DNA from: Micrococcales bacterium UBA3913
Lineage (GTDB): Bacteria > Actinomycetota > Actinomycetes > Actinomycetales > Microbacteriaceae
Direction: 5' to 3'
Assembly: GCA_002391425.1 (NCBI GenBank)
Contig: DGEZ01000109.1
Coordinates: 1-13,803 of the forward strand
Length of the DNA stretch: 13,803 nucleotides
Part shown: positions 6,565-13,803 of the stretch, piece by piece
Numbering within the stretch: the stretch's first letter is position 1
Layout: the number at the start of each line of letters is the position of its first letter
Notes under the pieces: generated by a model
The model's database searches: none
What the model was told of the DNA's origin: nothing
What the model saw: only the letters and a program-made list of their open reading frames with translations
Translations under genes and position numbers: made by a program

Positions 6565-8166
6565 CTACTCCCACTCGATTGTTCCCGGTGGCTTGCTCGT
6601 CACATCGAGCACCACACGGTTGATCTCCCGAACCTCGTTGGTGATCCGGTTCGATATCTTCGCGAGCACATCGTAGGGCAGTCGCGTCCAATCGGCCGTC
6701 ATCGCATCCTCGCTGGAAACGGGGCGAAGCACGATGGGATGCCCATACGTCCTCTCATCACCCTGAACACCCACCGAGTGCACGTCCGCGAGCAACACAA
6801 CCGGGCACTGCCAGATATCCGCATCCAGCCCGGCCGCAGTGAGCTCCTCACGCACAATCGCATCCGCCTCGCGCAGAACCTCCAGACGCCGAGGGGTAAC
6901 CTCCCCCACGATACGAATCGCGAGTCCGGGCCCGGGGAAGGGTTGCCGACTGACAATCACCTCAGGAAGCCCCAGCTCTCGTCCGATCGCGCGCACCTCA
7001 TCCTTGAACAGCGTCCGCAGCGGCTCGACGAGTTCGAACTGGAGGTCTTCCGGAAGCCCTCCCACATTGTGGTGGCTCTTGATGTTCGCGGCCCCGTCTC
7101 CGCCGCCCGACTCCACCACATCCGGGTAGAGGGTGCCCTGGACGAGGAACTTGATCGGACGCCCTCCGCCGGTGGCTTCCGCCTGGAGGGAAGATGCGGC
7201 CTCCTCGAAGGTCCTGATGAACTCTCGGCCGATGATCTTGCGCTTTTGCTCCGGATCGGTCACTCCGGCAAGGTGTCCGAGGAACTTCTCGGACGCATCC
7301 ACGGTGACGAGCCGCACACCAGTGGCTTCGACGTAGTCCTCCTGGACCTGCCGAACCTCGTCCTTGCGCAACAGGCCATGGTCCACGAACACGCACGTCA
7401 ATTGGTCGCCAACAGCACGGTTGACCAAGGCTGCGGCTACCGCAGAGTCCACACCCCCGGAAAGCCCACAGATGACAGCCGCATCGCCCACCTGTTTCCT
7501 GATCGCCTCCACCTGGGCATCGATGACGGAGTCACTCGTCCAGCTCGGACTCAGCCCGGCGGCGTTGTACAGGAAGTTCTCCAGGACTTTCTGCCCGTAG
7601 GGGGAGTGCCGCACCTCCGGATGCCACTGCACACCGTAGAGACGGCGCTCGTCGTCGGCGAACGCCGCCACCGGCGCGCCCGTCGTCGAGGCGAGGGTCT
7701 CGAATCCCTCCGGAGCCGTGTTCACCGCGACGCCGTGGCTCATCCACACGGATTGGTGCACCGGGATGTGCGCCAGAAGCGCATCCGGCCGGGTCACCTC
7801 CAGCTCGGTGTGACCGAACTCACCCAACGCAGCCCGGTCCACCTCGGCGCCCAGAGCGTAGGCCATCGCCTGGAACCCATAGCAGATGCCCAGCACGGGT
7901 ACGCCGGAGGTGAACAACTCCTCGTCCACCTCGGGAGCGCCCGGCTCGAAGACACTGGCTGGCCCTCCGGAAAGGATGATGGCGGCGGGATTCTTCGCCA
8001 GGATCTGCTGCGCCGTCCAGGAGTGGGGCACGATCTCCGAATACACGTGAGCCTCGCGGACGCGTCGGGCGATCAGCTGCGCGTACTGCGCTCCAAAGTC
8101 GACGACGAGAACGGGATGCGTCTCATCCGTGTGTCCGTCAGCGTTCACTTGTGCAGGGGTGCTCAT
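6565..8166 (-). CDS. guaA: GMP synthase (glutamine-hydrolysing)
   Basis: It converts XMP to GMP using ATP and glutamine, the last step of GMP synthesis, in the cytoplasm. The 533 residues are of normal length. The N-terminal class I glutamine amidotransferase domain has its nucleophile Cys95 in GVPVLGICYGFQ and the His182/Glu184 pair in VQWHPEV. The ATP-pyrophosphatase domain has the PP-loop SGGVDS (236-241). FPGPGLAIRI (410-419) and the C-terminal TSKPPGTIEWE complete the dimerisation domain. The ATG at 8166 is supported by GGGAG 7 nt upstream and by its ATGA overlap with the stop of the DUF3817 gene. Longer in-frame extensions upstream are only a shadow of that gene. It belongs to a minus-strand run that begins with guaB, so the two steps from IMP to GMP may be co-expressed. 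Confidence 0.98.
   Translation of the reverse strand: MSTPAQVNADGHTDETHPVLVVDFGAQYAQLIARRVREAHVYSEIVPHSWTAQQILAKNPAAIILSGGPASVFEPGAPEVDEELFTSGVPVLGICYGFQAMAYALGAEVDRAALGEFGHTELEVTRPDALLAHIPVHQSVWMSHGVAVNTAPEGFETLASTTGAPVAAFADDERRLYGVQWHPEVRHSPYGQKVLENFLYNAAGLSPSWTSDSVIDAQVEAIRKQVGDAAVICGLSGGVDSAVAAALVNRAVGDQLTCVFVDHGLLRKDEVRQVQEDYVEATGVRLVTVDASEKFLGHLAGVTDPEQKRKIIGREFIRTFEEAASSLQAEATGGGRPIKFLVQGTLYPDVVESGGGDGAANIKSHHNVGGLPEDLQFELVEPLRTLFKDEVRAIGRELGLPEVIVSRQPFPGPGLAIRIVGEVTPRRLEVLREADAIVREELTAAGLDADIWQCPVVLLADVHSVGVQGDERTYGHPIVLRPVSSEDAMTADWTRLPYDVLAKISNRITNEVREINRVVLDVTSKPPGTIEWE
6568..6572 (-). promoter_or_regulatory. Ribosome-binding site inside the end of guaA, for the TTG start
   Basis: GGGAG is read as part of the last codons of guaA, immediately before its TAG, and lies 6 nt ahead of the TTG at 6561. 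It is the main reason for choosing this unusual start, as no other in-frame start with a ribosome site is evident before the membrane helix. Confidence 0.6.
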
Positions 8167-8615
8167 GCGCGTGCTCCCGAATCCTTTCGTGTTGTCGACA
8201 CCGACTGTTCCAGGTCGGCGAATGCTTTGCGCCGGATCCGGCCCTCCACGATGAAGGAGAGGAACGGCACGACACCACCGAGGGCAATCCCGATGAAAAC
8301 GGTCAGGGGCCAGCGCAGCAGCGACCAGAGTCGAAAGGCCGCAGCCAGGTACACCACATACAGCCAGCCGTGCGCGATCAGGATGAACAGGCTGATGTTG
8401 ACCCCGGTTCCGGAGTCCGCCGGCAGGAGGGCGATCCCGTCGGCATTGCCTCCCACGTAGAGCTCGAATCCGGTGGTCCCGTTCCACGGGATGTACTTCA
8501 CGATCATCTCCGCGCACAGCAGGAGCAGCATGACGCCGGTGACGTAGGCGGCAATACGGTAGAACAGGAGCGCACCGGGGATCGCTTTGCGATCGGTGGC
8601 GGACAGTCGCGGCAT
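8163..8615 (-). CDS. DUF3817 family membrane protein
   Basis: A small integral membrane protein of the uncharacterised DUF3817 family. It has 150 residues with three membrane helices near 17-40, 73-95 and 102-122. Family features seen are the FYRIAAYVTG start of helix 1, HGWLYVVYL in helix 2 (82-90) and the VPFLSFIVEGR end of helix 3. A hydrophilic tail of about 28 residues follows. The start chosen is the ATG at 8615 (MPRLSATDRK). No strong ribosome site precedes it, but the SURF1 stop is only 10 bp upstream, so re-initiation is plausible. Its stop overlaps the guaA start in an ATGA. Location between SURF1 and guaA is a recurrent arrangement I associate with actinobacteria. Function is unknown, and a respiratory or membrane assembly role is only suggested by the neighbour. 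Confidence 0.85.
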   Translation of the reverse strand: MPRLSATDRKAIPGALLFYRIAAYVTGVMLLLLCAEMIVKYIPWNGTTGFELYVGGNADGIALLPADSGTGVNISLFILIAHGWLYVVYLAAAFRLWSLLRWPLTVFIGIALGGVVPFLSFIVEGRIRRKAFADLEQSVSTTRKDSGARA

Positions 8616-8625
8616 GGGTTCTAGT

Positions 8626-9483
8626 CTAAGACGCGTCATTGCTCGGCGCGGCGTCATCATCCAGCTCGTCATCGATATCGATGAAACCCAGATCTTCCCG
8701 CTCCCGGCGCACATCGTCGGCAACGAGTCGCCACCACAGGAACACGGCGAATCCCGAGAACACCACCCATTCAATCGCGTAGAAGAGATTCAGCCAGTTC
8801 AGCTCAGCCGTGGCCTCCGGTTTCGGAGAGGGAATCGCGACCAGACCCGACGGCGGGTCGTCGTGGGAGACGATGTACCCGAGCGAGACCGGCTCCGTCA
8901 CCTCGCTCCACATATTCGCCAACCACGGGATGGACATTCTGTCGATCGCATCGGCACTCGGGGTATCCGTGTCGACGTCAACGGCCTCCCCCGCCGTCAG
9001 CCTCCCGGTGACGACCACCGGACCCGAATCCGTCTCAGCATTGAGCCGATCGGCGACCTGCTGAGCACCAGCCTCATCCGCGGTCCACCCCACCGCGACC
9101 GCAACGCTCCCCGAATCTGCGACGAGAAGTCCAACAACCCAATAGCCGGTCTCACCCTCGTTATCGCGGTCGCCCACGATCAACCAATCGCCAGGGCGGA
9201 ATGATCCGGTGACCGTCACCATCGAGTCGACGGCGGCGTCCGTCATCGGGTCGCCGAAGGCGAGCACCTCCTCGAGCGGGCGAACCGTTTCCGTATCACG
9301 CTCGACCACGGTCGCCGTCTCCACAGCCCGGCCCAGCTGCCACTGGCCCAGCCACGCGAAGCCGGCGGCCACCGCGAGCGCAAAGGCGAGCAACGCGAGC
9401 CAGCGGGGGCGCAGCGCCGCGCGGGCGAACGTCGGGTAGCGCACGTACTCCGATGTCCCCGTGCCCTGCGGTGATTCAGTCAT
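8626..9483 (-). CDS. SURF1 family cytochrome oxidase assembly protein
   Basis: SURF1 (Shy1) proteins help insert haem a and assemble aa3-type cytochrome c oxidase in the membrane. The 285 residues have the expected two-helix layout: an N-terminal helix (about 27-46) running into the signature LGQWQLGR (45-52), a large extracytoplasmic domain, and a C-terminal helix (about 231-251) preceded by LNLFYAIEWVVF, matching the family's YAxQW motif. After it comes a strongly acidic tail (DIDDELDDD). The ATG at 9483 overlaps the end of the antiporter gene by 8 bp and has no clear Shine-Dalgarno sequence, so translation probably depends on coupling. No other oxidase gene lies in the window. Confidence 0.92.
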   Translation of the reverse strand: MTESPQGTGTSEYVRYPTFARAALRPRWLALLAFALAVAAGFAWLGQWQLGRAVETATVVERDTETVRPLEEVLAFGDPMTDAAVDSMVTVTGSFRPGDWLIVGDRDNEGETGYWVVGLLVADSGSVAVAVGWTADEAGAQQVADRLNAETDSGPVVVTGRLTAGEAVDVDTDTPSADAIDRMSIPWLANMWSEVTEPVSLGYIVSHDDPPSGLVAIPSPKPEATAELNWLNLFYAIEWVVFSGFAVFLWWRLVADDVRREREDLGFIDIDDELDDDAAPSNDAS

Positions 9484-10846
9484 CGTTGCCCGCGCCCGGC
9501 TTCCTGCCGCCTTCAGCGGGACCGTCCAAGGGGTCGGCGTCCACGACGGGCTCCTCGGCCGCGCTCGTACGGCGCGCCGCCTCCGCCTCGTCGGCGCTGA
9601 TCACGGCAATCGCCCCGGTACGAGCCTCCAATTCGGCAACTGCGGCAGCCTCCGCCTCCGCCTTTTCCTGTTCGATGCGCTTTCGGTAGAGCACCGTCCC
9701 GATACGCTCCGACTGTCCCGCGAACACGGGTCCCAGGATAGCCATGATGAGCACATACAATCCTGCGAAGGCGATGACGCGATCATCCAGGCCAGCCCCG
9801 GCCGCTATCGTCGCGAGGATCAGCGCGAACTCTCCCCTATTGACCAGGATCGCCGCCGCGTTGATACCCGCGCGGGCTCCCAAGCCCTGCAACCCGGCCA
9901 CGACGAGCCCCGCGATGATGTTCAATACGAACGTCATCACCACAGCAACCAGCACCGGAACCAGAACTGCCTCGAATTTCGAGCTGTCCATGGTGAGGCC
10001 GAAATTCAGGAAGAAGAACGCCCCGAACACGTCGCGCATCGGGATCGCAATCGCCTCGATCTTGTGCCGGAACTTCGTCGAACCGAGGATCAGCCCGATG
10101 AGGAACGCGCCAATCGCGTCTGTGACGCCCAGCTCTTCCCCGATGCCTGCGAACAGCAGCGCCAGCCCGAAGAAGAGCACGGTGAACAGCTCGTCGTCGT
10201 TCGTCTTGACCAGCCGGGGCACCACGCCGCCGCCGTAGCGGGCGACCGCGAACATCGCGATGAGGAACACAAACGCCACGATGAGCTTCACGATGACCCA
10301 GAACAGGTCACTCTCTCCGGAGAGCACGACGCCGACGATTGCGAGGTACAGCGCGATGAAGATGTCCTCCACCACGGTCACCCCGAGGATCATCGGGGTC
10401 TCGGTGTTTGCCAGGCGTCGCAGCTCGATGAGGAGCTTCGTGACAATCGCAGAGGAGGACGTCGCGGTCATCCCGGCGACGATGAGAGCTTCTCGAGACC
10501 CCCACCCCAGCAGACTGCCGAACACGAGTCCGCCCGCCATATTGATGAGGATGTAGCTACCGCCCGCGGCCAGCAACCGCCAGGCGTTCCCGGTGAACTC
10601 CTCCAGGTCGAATTCAATGCCCAGGTTGAACAGCAGCAGGATGAGCCCAAACACAGCGACCAGCTCGATCTCGGCGCTGTCCACGCTCAGCCAGAAGGCA
10701 GGAAAGTGGGGGGAAGCGACCAGGCCCACGAGCATGTAGATCGGGATTGCGGGCAGCCCGACTTTCCGCCCCAAACGGCCCAAAGCATAGGCGATGATCA
10801 GCAGGATGCCGAGGGTCAGTAGTAGCGGTCCTATCGAGTGCTCCAC
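9476..10846 (-). CDS. CPA2 family cation/proton antiporter (KhtU/KefB-like)
   Basis: A membrane antiporter that probably exchanges K+ (or Na+) for protons. It has 456 residues with about 12-13 membrane helices between 5 and 378. Motifs typical of the Kef/CPA2 group are TATSSSAIVTKLL (127-139), the VVEDIFIALYL helix carrying Glu160-Asp161 (the acidic ion-binding position), and NRGEFALIL (336-344). There is no fused RCK/TrkA-N domain; regulation is likely through the separate TrkA_C protein encoded just upstream, as in the B. subtilis KhtTU pair. The C-terminal tail (380-456) is hydrophilic with a Glu/Ala-rich helix (IEQEKAEAEAAAVAELEAR) that could be coiled coil. The GTG at 10846 is chosen because helix 1 follows at once; an AGGAG in the end of the preceding gene is 12 nt upstream, rather long. 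The gene ends inside SURF1. Confidence 0.88.
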   Translation of the reverse strand: MEHSIGPLLLTLGILLIIAYALGRLGRKVGLPAIPIYMLVGLVASPHFPAFWLSVDSAEIELVAVFGLILLLFNLGIEFDLEEFTGNAWRLLAAGGSYILINMAGGLVFGSLLGWGSREALIVAGMTATSSSAIVTKLLIELRRLANTETPMILGVTVVEDIFIALYLAIVGVVLSGESDLFWVIVKLIVAFVFLIAMFAVARYGGGVVPRLVKTNDDELFTVLFFGLALLFAGIGEELGVTDAIGAFLIGLILGSTKFRHKIEAIAIPMRDVFGAFFFLNFGLTMDSSKFEAVLVPVLVAVVMTFVLNIIAGLVVAGLQGLGARAGINAAAILVNRGEFALILATIAAGAGLDDRVIAFAGLYVLIMAILGPVFAGQSERIGTVLYRKRIEQEKAEAEAAAVAELEARTGAIAVISADEAEAARRTSAAEEPVVDADPLDGPAEGGRKPGAGNDD

Positions 10847-10853
10847 GCGTCGA

Positions 10854-11390
10854 TTAATCTCCTGGCAGGTCGATGGAATCGGTCTTGAGTTTGGTGGTGA
10901 GCTCGCCCGTTCGGTAGAACGTAAACGCTTTCGCCACCTTCTCGGGGGTGCCCGCGACAATCAGAGTGTCACCGGGGAAGACCCGAAAATCTGGTGCTGG
11001 TGCAGGATTCGCGCCATCGCCGCGCACGACGGCGACAACGGTCACCCCGAAGACCCCCCGGTCCGCGAGGCTGCCGAGCTCCTGCCCGGCGATATGGTCG
11101 TCGTAGTCGACCGAGAACCAGTCGATGGACAGCCCCGGGATGGCCTCCAGCGCCGTCAGCGACTCGGTGATGCGCGTGCCCCCGAGCAGCTCGGCCAGGG
11201 TGTGCGCCTCGTCCTCGTTCAACCGGAGCGACACCTTCGTCGCCTCCGGTCCGCCCTTTTCGTCGTCAAAGGCGATCAGGTCGCTGTGCCCGGAGCGGTG
11301 AGCGACCACACCGATCTTGCCACCGCTGTCAGTGACGAAGGTGTGCAACACTCCTACCCCGGGGAGCTTGACCCGCTTGACATCTGTCAC
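10854..11390 (-). CDS. Antiporter regulatory subunit with TrkA_C (RCK_C) domain, KhtT-like
   Basis: A cytoplasmic regulator of the antiporter encoded next. The 178 residues begin with the KxxxLPGVGV...IGVVAHRSG segment characteristic of KhtT-type subunits (about 5-35), followed by a TrkA_C/RCK_C domain (about 87-160) with VFPGDTLIVAGTPE (137-150) near its end. In B. subtilis the corresponding domain binds c-di-AMP and KhtT controls K+ export by KhtU; that this holds here is inference. The start is GTG at 11390, with a strong GAGGAG 8 nt upstream. Only 7 bp separate it from the antiporter gene, whose ribosome site lies in its last codons, so the pair should be expressed together. The 77-bp gap from guaB3 leaves room for a separate promoter (TACGAT is a weak -10 candidate) but none is convincing. 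Confidence 0.85.
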   Translation of the reverse strand: MTDVKRVKLPGVGVLHTFVTDSGGKIGVVAHRSGHSDLIAFDDEKGGPEATKVSLRLNEDEAHTLAELLGGTRITESLTALEAIPGLSIDWFSVDYDDHIAGQELGSLADRGVFGVTVVAVVRGDGANPAPAPDFRVFPGDTLIVAGTPEKVAKAFTFYRTGELTTKLKTDSIDLPGD

Positions 11391-11467
11391 AGGAAATTCT
11401 CCTCACGTGGATGGTCGGGAGAGCATTCCTCCCATCGTACCAACAGCCCCTGCACAGACCCTGGGAG

Positions 11468-12595
11468 TTACTGCGCACTCGGGTACGGCGCGATCACCAC
11501 TTCAATGCGCTGGAACTCCTTCAGATCCGAATACCCGGTGGTGGCCATCGACTTGCGCAGCGCGCCCATGAGATTCGATGTTCCGTCAGCGTTGGCGGCA
11601 GGCCCGAACAGGACCCGCTCCAGGGGAGCAACCGTACCCACCTGCACGCGGGCACCTCGCGGCAACTCCGCGTGCTTGGCCTCGGCGCCCCAGTGCCAGC
11701 CCCGGCCCGGTGCCTCGGTCGCCCGGGCAAGCGCCGTCCCGAGCATGACCGCGTCCGCCCCACAGGCGATGGCCTTGACGATATCGCCGGAGGTACCCAA
11801 GGACCCATCCGCGATGACGTGTACGTAGCGCCCGCCCGACTCATCCAGGTAATCGCGTCGCGCCGCCGCCACATCGGCGATACAGGTGGCCATCGGTGCG
11901 TGGATGCCGACCGTCTTGCGCGAGGTCGACGCCGCGCCCCCGCCGAAGCCGGCGAGGATCCCAGCGGCCCCGGTGCGCATCAGGTGCATGGCGGCCATGT
12001 AGCTGGCCGCGCCCCCGACAATCACCGGCACATCCAACTCATAGATGAACTTCTTCAGGTTCAGCGGCTCCACCGTCTTGGAGACGTGCTCGGCCGACAC
12101 GGTCGTCCCGCGGATCACGAACAGATCCACCCCGGCATCGAGCACCGTCTGGTAGAACTCCTGGGTGCGCTGCGGCGACAGGGCTCCCGCCACCGTCACC
12201 CCCGCGGCACGAACCTGAGCAAGCCGCTGCGTGATCAGCTCCGCATGTATGGGCTCGGCGTACACTCGCTGCAGGAAGGGCGTCGCCTCCTCCGGGTCGA
12301 TGCTCGCAAGCTCATCGAAAATCGGTTCGGGATCCTCGTAGCGGGTCCACAGCCCCTCCAGGTCGAGCACGCCGAGACCACCCATCCGGCCCATCTGGAT
12401 GGCCACCTCGGGGGAGACCACCGAATCCATCGGTGCTGCGACGACCGGGATGTCGAACTGGTACGCGTCAATACTCCACGAGATGGACACGTCCTGGGGA
12501 TCGCGGGTGCGCCGATCCGGGACAATCGCGATGTCGTCGAATGAGTACGCCCTCCGCCCCAGCTTCGACCGACCGATCTCATACAACTCGTTCAT
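11468..12595 (-). CDS. guaB3: GuaB3 family IMP dehydrogenase-related protein
   Basis: A TIM-barrel paralogue of IMP dehydrogenase without CBS domains, of the actinobacterial/cyanobacterial GuaB3 type. It has 375 residues, normal for the family. Signatures are YSFDDIAIVPDRRTRDPQDV (17-36), PVVAAPMDSVVSPE (50-63), the loop GFGGGAASTSR (216-226), IADGSLGTSGD (261-271, phosphate-binding type), MLGTALA (284-290) and GALRKSMATTGYSDLKEFQ near the end. The cysteine that attacks IMP in IMP dehydrogenase and GMP reductase is replaced by Ser223, so ordinary activity is doubtful. A cyanobacterial GuaB3 has been reported as a GMP reductase; the function in actinobacteria is unclear. The ATG has AAGGAG 9 nt upstream. 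It follows guaB after 46 bp and is probably co-transcribed with it. Confidence 0.93.
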   Translation of the reverse strand: MNELYEIGRSKLGRRAYSFDDIAIVPDRRTRDPQDVSISWSIDAYQFDIPVVAAPMDSVVSPEVAIQMGRMGGLGVLDLEGLWTRYEDPEPIFDELASIDPEEATPFLQRVYAEPIHAELITQRLAQVRAAGVTVAGALSPQRTQEFYQTVLDAGVDLFVIRGTTVSAEHVSKTVEPLNLKKFIYELDVPVIVGGAASYMAAMHLMRTGAAGILAGFGGGAASTSRKTVGIHAPMATCIADVAAARRDYLDESGGRYVHVIADGSLGTSGDIVKAIACGADAVMLGTALARATEAPGRGWHWGAEAKHAELPRGARVQVGTVAPLERVLFGPAANADGTSNLMGALRKSMATTGYSDLKEFQRIEVVIAPYPSAQ

Positions 12596-12614
12596 GGTCC
12601 CTTACTCCTTCGCT

Positions 12615-12637
12615 CCCACAGCCTTCACTGCTGGGGG
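12615..12637 (-). other. Small hairpin between guaB and guaB3
   Basis: A short inverted repeat (CAGC/GCTG extended by CCC/GGG across one mismatch, 7-nt loop) lies just after the guaB stop and upstream of the guaB3 ribosome site. It is too weak and lacks a U-run to be called a terminator, but could modulate read-through or mRNA processing. Confidence 0.2.
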
Positions 12638-12641
12638 ATGT

Positions 12642-13803
12642 TCAGCGTCCCTTGTAGTTCGGTGCGTCGATCACCATCTGCACGTCATGCGGATGGCTCT
12701 CCTTGAGGCCCGCCGGAGTGATCCGGACGAACTTGCCCTTATCGCGCAGCTCATCGATGCTTCGAGCGCCGACGTAGAACATGGACTGCCGCAGACCGCC
12801 GACGAGCTGGTACGACACCGCCGCGAGCGGGCCGCGGTAGGGCACCTGACCCTCGATACCCTCCGGGATGAGCTTGTCATCGCTGGGGACATCCGCCTGG
12901 AAGTAGCGGTCCCGCGAGTAGCTGGTCTTCTTGCCCCGGGTCTGTAACGCTCCGAGCGAGCCCATGCCACGGTACTGCTTAAACTGCTTCCCATGGTCGA
13001 AAACAAGCTCCCCCGGGCTTTCGTCCGTGCCGGCGAACAGGGAGCCGAGCATGACCGATTCCGCACCCGCGACCAGCGCCTTCGCGATGTCTCCCGAGTA
13101 TTGCAGCCCGCCGTCGGCAATCACCGGAACCCCCGCCGGGCCCGCCGCCTGATACGCCTCCCAGATCGCGGACACCTGGGGCACACCGACGCCGGCGATG
13201 ATCCGCGTGGTGCAGATTGACCCCGGGCCGACCCCTACCTTCACCGCATCCACGCCTGCATCTACGAGGGCCTGCGCTCCACTGCGCGTGGCGATATTCC
13301 CGCCGACCACATCCACGTGGCGCATCCCCGGATCGCCCTTGATGCGCGCGACGATATCGAGCACACCCTGGCTGTCGCCATTGGCGGTGTCAACCACGAT
13401 GACGTCGACGCCGGCGTCGACCAGAGCGGTGACACGATCCCAGGCATCCCCGAAGAACCCGACAGCCGCCCCTACCCGCAGCCTGCCATCCGGATCCTTC
13501 GTCGCGTTCGGGTACTTCTCGGACTTGTCGAAATCTTTTACGGTGATCAGCCCGCCCAGCGTGCCGTCCGCGTTCACCAGCGGGAGCTTCTCCACCTTGT
13601 GCCGCGCCAGGATCGCGATCGCATCCTCGGGGGCGATGCCCACCGGAGCGGTAATGAGCCCCTCCTTCGTCATCACATCGCGCACGATCGTCGTCGCATA
13701 GGACTCTGGGGGCAGGAAGCGGATGTCGCGGTTCGTGATAATGCCCACGAGCACGCCCTGCGCATCCACCACGGGCAGGCCTGAGACACGGTATTTCCCA
13801 CAC
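12642..13803 (-). CDS. guaB: IMP dehydrogenase, 5' end outside the window
   Basis: It oxidises IMP to XMP with NAD+, the committed and rate-limiting step of guanine nucleotide synthesis. 386 residues are visible out of about 500. Translation enters from the right edge in frame as CGKYRVSGLPVVD, inside the first CBS domain, so roughly the first 110 residues are missing. CBS2 covers VRDVMTKEGLITAP through LITVKDFDKSEKYP. The catalytic domain contains the NAD-side VVDTANGD, the active-site loop GVGPGSICTTR with its catalytic cysteine (codon 13214-13212), the phosphate-binding VIADGGLQYSGD, RGMGSLGAL, and a flap ending in DRYFQ. The catalytic Arg-Tyr environment is EGQVPYRGPL. The C-terminus is PNYKGR. 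All catalytic elements are intact, in contrast to the GuaB3 paralogue encoded 46 bp downstream. Confidence 0.98.
   Translation of the reverse strand, partial: CGKYRVSGLPVVDAQGVLVGIITNRDIRFLPPESYATTIVRDVMTKEGLITAPVGIAPEDAIAILARHKVEKLPLVNADGTLGGLITVKDFDKSEKYPNATKDPDGRLRVGAAVGFFGDAWDRVTALVDAGVDVIVVDTANGDSQGVLDIVARIKGDPGMRHVDVVGGNIATRSGAQALVDAGVDAVKVGVGPGSICTTRIIAGVGVPQVSAIWEAYQAAGPAGVPVIADGGLQYSGDIAKALVAGAESVMLGSLFAGTDESPGELVFDHGKQFKQYRGMGSLGALQTRGKKTSYSRDRYFQADVPSDDKLIPEGIEGQVPYRGPLAAVSYQLVGGLRQSMFYVGARSIDELRDKGKFVRITPAGLKESHPHDVQMVIDAPNYKGR

Noticed and set aside
6550..8460. A 636-codon open frame on the plus strand opposite guaA
   Set aside because: It is antisense to an unmistakable GMP synthase. 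Its product is Arg/His/Pro-rich without domains, as expected from complementary frames of GC-rich coding DNA.
8167..8517. An N-terminal extension of GMP synthase of about 117 residues
   Set aside because: The extension overlaps the DUF3817 gene in another frame. The ATG at 8166 has a good ribosome site and gives the normal family length.
9461..10822. A 453-codon plus-strand open frame opposite the antiporter gene
   Set aside because: The translation is dominated by Asp, His, Gln, Glu and Arg with no recognisable motif. It mirrors the membrane-protein codons of the real gene.
11411..12544. A 377-codon plus-strand open frame opposite guaB3
   Set aside because: It is a shadow of GuaB3, low-complexity Arg/His-rich, with no supporting signals.

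Overview
The window is GC-rich, densely packed bacterial chromosome with GTG/TTG starts and minimal gaps. The protein set points to a high-GC Gram-positive actinobacterium, most likely order Micrococcales and possibly Microbacteriaceae (family-level placement is inference). It includes a PcrA-type helicase with a Tudor-like tail, an actinobacterial GuaB3 paralogue, a DUF3817 protein beside SURF1, and a KhtTU-type K+/H+ antiporter. Eleven of the twelve genes lie on the minus strand. I see no mobile element, phage gene, CRISPR array, tRNA or rRNA, and no gene-free stretch over 300 bases.

Left part (1-4531, all minus). A glycerophosphodiester phosphodiesterase gene is followed after 35 bp by the helicase gene pcrA. 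A 210-bp intergenic region comes next. It holds a hairpin that could end the pcrA message, a striking 29-bp AT-rich palindrome, a candidate promoter and a leader hairpin. After it comes sucC (succinyl-CoA synthetase beta subunit), whose 3' end is cut off by the window edge.

Middle (4532-5645). The only plus-strand gene encodes a seven-helix Bax inhibitor-1/YccA-like membrane protein. It diverges from the phosphodiesterase gene. It converges on a minus-strand gene across a long hairpin and a 22-bp tandem repeat that covers the end of that minus-strand gene.

Right part (5623-13803, all minus). This is a run of eight genes, read right to left: guaB (5' end outside the window), guaB3, a TrkA_C-domain antiporter regulator (KhtT-like), a CPA2 cation/proton antiporter (KhtU-like), SURF1, a DUF3817 membrane protein, guaA, and an unidentified single-pass membrane protein. 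Gaps from guaB3 leftward are 77, 7, -8, 10, -4 and 3 bp, and guaB-guaB3 is 46 bp, so much or all of it could be one transcript. GuaB and GuaA are the two successive enzymes that make GMP from IMP. The antiporter pair probably controls K+ and pH, and SURF1 assists cytochrome oxidase assembly.

Most of the window is conserved core metabolism, and I do not see an obviously new multi-gene system. The items most worth following are the palindrome in front of sucC, the missing catalytic cysteine in GuaB3, the tandem repeat that contains a stop codon, and the uncharacterised anchored protein coupled to guaA.
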